From CAZXPG01 sp964643145 (GTDB lineage Bacteria; Pseudomonadota; Alphaproteobacteria; Rickettsiales; Arcanibacteraceae), in NCBI GenBank assembly GCA_964643145.1, contig CAZXPG010000003.1, positions 1 to 64,000 of the forward strand: a stretch of 64,000 nt of DNA. Direction: 5' to 3'. Of the stretch, positions 62,083-64,000 are shown one piece after another. A model generated the notes under the pieces. It did no database searches, was not told the DNA's origin, and worked only from the letters and a program-made list of their open reading frames with translations. How positions within the stretch are numbered: position 1 is the first letter of the stretch; the number at the start of each line of letters is the position of its first letter. Position numbers and translations under genes: made by a program.

Positions 62083-63309
62083 TTAGCGGGCAGTATAACG
62101 CGACGTTACATATTCTGCAACCATTGCCTGGAACTCTTCAGCAATCATATCGCCCCGCAGCGTTGCCACTTTTATGCCATCCACAAACACCGGCGCTGCA
62201 GGGGATTCACCCGTGCCTGGCAGGCTGATGCCAATATTGGCGTGCTTGCTTTCCCCTGGGCCATTCACAATACAGCCCATCACCGCCACAGTCATCTCTT
62301 CCACGCCTGGATACTGCTCACGCCACACCGGCATGTGTTCGCGTAGATAATGCTGGATTTTATCGGTTAACTCCTGGAAGAACGTGCTGGTTGTCCTGCC
62401 ACATCCTGGGCAGGCCGTAACCAAGGGCGTGAAGGAACGCAAGCCCATGGTTTGCAATATTTCTTGCGATACTACCACTTCCTTAGTGCGGGAGGCCCCA
62501 GGTTCCGGGGTGAGGGAGGTGCGGATAGTATCGCCAATCCCTTCCTGTAATAATATAGCCATTGCGGCTGTAGAGGCCACAATGCCCTTTGACCCCATCC
62601 CTGCCTCGGTTAACCCCAGATGCAGCGCATAGCGGGAACGGGCGGAAAGCTGGCGATAGACGGCAATTAAATCCTGTACCCGGCTGACTTTGCAGGAAAG
62701 CACAATACGGTCAGCAGTCAGGCCCATCTCTTCAGCTTTGGCCGCACTGGTTAAGGCGGAAAGCACCAAGGCTTCCTTCAGCACCGTGTCGGCGGGTTCA
62801 GGGGAAGCGGATGCGGCATTCTTATCCATCAAGGTGGCGGTTAAGGCTTGGTCAAGGCTGCCCCAGTTCACCCCGATGCGCACCGGCTTATTGTAACGGA
62901 GTGCCGCTTCGATCATCATCTGGAATTGTGGGTCTTGCTTCTGCCCAAACCCAACATTGCCGGGATTGATACGGTATTTGGCCAGTGCCTCTGCACATTC
63001 CGGGTATGTAGTAAGCAGCCTATGGCCGTTATAGTGGAAATCCCCCACCAGCGGTACGTCACAGCCTTTGGTACGCAATGCATCGCGGATATAGGGCACG
63101 GAACGGGCAGCTTCTTCGGTGTTGACTGTCACCCGTACTATTTCCGAGCCTGCCCTGGCCAGCTCCAGCACCTGCGATACGGTTGCTTCACAATCTGCCG
63201 TATCGGTATTGGTCATGGATTGTACCACAATAGGCGCACCACCTCCCACCACAATATTCCCTATGTGGACAGCATGTTTTGTTTGCCGTATTACAGGCGA
63301 TTGCTGCAT
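62083..63309 (-). CDS. ispG: 4-hydroxy-3-methylbut-2-en-1-yl diphosphate synthase
   Basis: A 408-residue [4Fe-4S] enzyme of the MEP isoprenoid pathway (GcpE). [20 protein letters not shown] opens the barrel. The cluster cysteines are in [12 protein letters not shown] and [17 protein letters not shown]. The length and lack of an inserted central domain match the ordinary bacterial form. It is 26 bases downstream of dksA and 25 bases upstream of malonyl-CoA decarboxylase, so dksA-ispG-mcd may be one transcript. Confidence 0.96.
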   Translation of the reverse strand: MQQSPVIRQTKHAVHIGNIVVGGGAPIVVQSMTNTDTADCEATVSQVLELARAGSEIVRVTVNTEEAARSVPYIRDALRTKGCDVPLVGDFHYNGHRLLTTYPECAEALAKYRINPGNVGFGQKQDPQFQMMIEAALRYNKPVRIGVNWGSLDQALTATLMDKNAASASPEPADTVLKEALVLSALTSAAKAEEMGLTADRIVLSCKVSRVQDLIAVYRQLSARSRYALHLGLTEAGMGSKGIVASTAAMAILLQEGIGDTIRTSLTPEPGASRTKEVVVSQEILQTMGLRSFTPLVTACPGCGRTTSTFFQELTDKIQHYLREHMPVWREQYPGVEEMTVAVMGCIVNGPGESKHANIGISLPGTGESPAAPVFVDGIKVATLRGDMIAEEFQAMVAEYVTSRYTAR

Positions 63310-63335
63310 TTCTCTACCCCACTGTCGGTTAAAGC

Positions 63336-63758
63336 CTATTCTTCGTCGCTATGCTGGCGTTCAAAGGATTCATGCCGTTCCTGTGCTTCAATGGTGAGTG
63401 TGGCCACCGGACGGGCTTCCAGCCGCCTGATACCAATTTCATCACCAGTTTCAACACAATAGCCATAATCACCCGTTTCAATGCGGCGCAGGGCGGCATT
63501 AATCTTATCGATTAATTTACGGTAACGGTCACGCGTACGCAGTTCAAAATTAGCATCGGTTTCTACCGTTGCCCGATCATTCAAATCAGGCTCTTGCCAG
63601 TTTTCCTGACGCAAATGCTCTACCGTTTCCCTGGAATCTTGTAGCAACTCTTCTTTCCAGCTCTGAAGCTTCCGGCGGAAATATTCAAGCTGCATCGGGT
63701 TCATGTATTCTTCATCTTCGGATGGACGGTAGTTTTCAGGAAGATCTATTTTCATCAT
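63336..63758 (-). CDS. dksA: DksA, RNA polymerase-binding transcription factor (zinc-ligand-poor form)
   Basis: A 140-residue DksA. A coiled coil (about 25-100) carries the tip [21 protein letters not shown] sequence that enters the polymerase secondary channel. The globular part [22 protein letters not shown] retains only one of the four zinc cysteines (Y-C-V-E-T, A-T-L-T-I-E-A). This form is common in alphaproteobacteria. With ppGpp it modulates rRNA and amino-acid promoters. Confidence 0.93.
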   Translation of the reverse strand: MMKIDLPENYRPSEDEEYMNPMQLEYFRRKLQSWKEELLQDSRETVEHLRQENWQEPDLNDRATVETDANFELRTRDRYRKLIDKINAALRRIETGDYGYCVETGDEIGIRRLEARPVATLTIEAQERHESFERQHSDEE

Positions 63759-63794
63759 TATCCCGTTAGTTAAAAATGGTGGTTATATAGAGTT

Positions 63795-63937
63795 GATAGT
63801 CTGCTCACAGTGCAACAATTGGTTAGGTGGCAATGTGAGCAGACTATGCTTGAGTGCAAGCAATACTGCATAATGCAGGAACGCAAAAATAAGAACTATA
63901 CTGAAACCACTCTTCAAGTGGTTTCAGTATATAATAC
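63795..63937 (-). repeat. Two-hairpin intergenic element, copy B3
   Basis: This is the best-preserved copy, in reverse orientation. One hairpin is TAGTCTGCTCACAGTGCA ... CAATGTGAGCAGACTA. The other is ATACTGAAACCACT ... AGTGGTTTCAGTAT. The linker is GCTTGAGTGCAAGC ... GCGTTCCTGC-type (reverse). It lies upstream of dksA; the remaining bases to 64000 hold nothing I recognise. Confidence 0.85.
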
Positions 63938-64000
63938 GCTCTATCTTCGGCTGCAAGTAAATTTTTCATAGTCCATGCAATGTGCACGCCAAGAAAAGAT

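Noticed and set aside
63336..63758. Damaged DksA because three zinc cysteines are missing
   Set aside because: The remaining sequence is well conserved, and cysteine-poor DksA is normal in alphaproteobacteria.

Overview
The window looks like chromosomal DNA of an alphaproteobacterium of moderate GC content. The evidence is the gene content and the form of individual proteins: a DksA that keeps only one of its four zinc cysteines, HisZ, a GCS2-type carboxylate-amine ligase, CarD, an alphaproteobacterial AddB, separate SCOT subunits, malonyl-CoA decarboxylase and an alphaproteobacterial-style RpoH promoter before dnaK. I cannot name the genus. There are no phage genes, no transposase and no CRISPR array. 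Mobile-looking DNA is limited to small non-coding repeats.

Layout. 0-9.8 kb: carboxylate-amine ligase, an orphan histidine kinase/receiver pair, carD, ppk1-rluD, a hydrolase, and a Wzm/Wzt polysaccharide exporter. 10-13 kb: a 952-residue calcium-binding-repeat surface protein with a strong terminator. 13-13.6 kb: tRNA-Arg with a duplicated 5' half, and a MCUR1-like (DUF1640) coiled-coil gene between the two copies. 13.7-18.3 kb: a sulfur-flavoured group (OprP-type porin, sulfate-binding protein, DsrE-like protein, MoeB/ThiF-like E1, cysteine synthase). 18.4-28.8 kb: csbD, cbpA, rpmJ, lptF, sdhA, a pentapeptide-repeat protein, rpe, a large membrane protein and two unfamiliar genes. 28.9-32.2 kb: lpxL-lpxK-thiD and tatB. 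32.2-35.7 kb: an oxyR-SDR-PTPS/queD-tatB operon divergent from ahpC and ahpD. 35.7-36.1 kb: RNase P RNA with a near-consensus promoter. 36-46.9 kb: esterase, ppa, panC, an ankyrin-SPOR protein, tRNA-Cys, a three-gene ABC exporter, SDR, hisZ, SemiSWEET, pssA-psd. 47-51 kb: dnaK-dnaJ and a thioredoxin-like ferredoxin. 51-55 kb: quinone oxidoreductase, argC, gamma carbonic anhydrase and yqgE among clustered repeat elements. 55-63.8 kb: addB, scoAB, tusA, a lipoprotein, malonyl-CoA decarboxylase, ispG and dksA.

Functional themes are cell-envelope building (Wzm/Wzt, LptF, LpxL/LpxK, PssA/Psd), peroxide defence (OxyR with AhpC and AhpD, no AhpF in view), chaperones, and sulfur and acyl-CoA metabolism. 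Several proteins that normally sit beside partner genes are alone here: SdhA, LptF, TatB, AddB and the sulfate-binding protein. Their operons appear to be dispersed.

The most unusual content is between the genes. I see: (1) a ~240-bp non-coding element with hairpin-forming terminal inverted repeats, in two near-identical copies, each flanked by its own perfect 7-bp target duplication, plus a decayed third copy and isolated ends; (2) a ~120-170-bp two-hairpin element in three copies; (3) a GC-rich foldback family whose arms differ between loci but stay complementary; (4) a 36-bp tandem array; (5) inverted arrays of a short AGTCTGG-type repeat. The second lead is the half-tRNA duplication around the MCUR1-like gene. 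The third is a surface protein in which I find no arginine, proline or cysteine, next to an O-antigen-type exporter.
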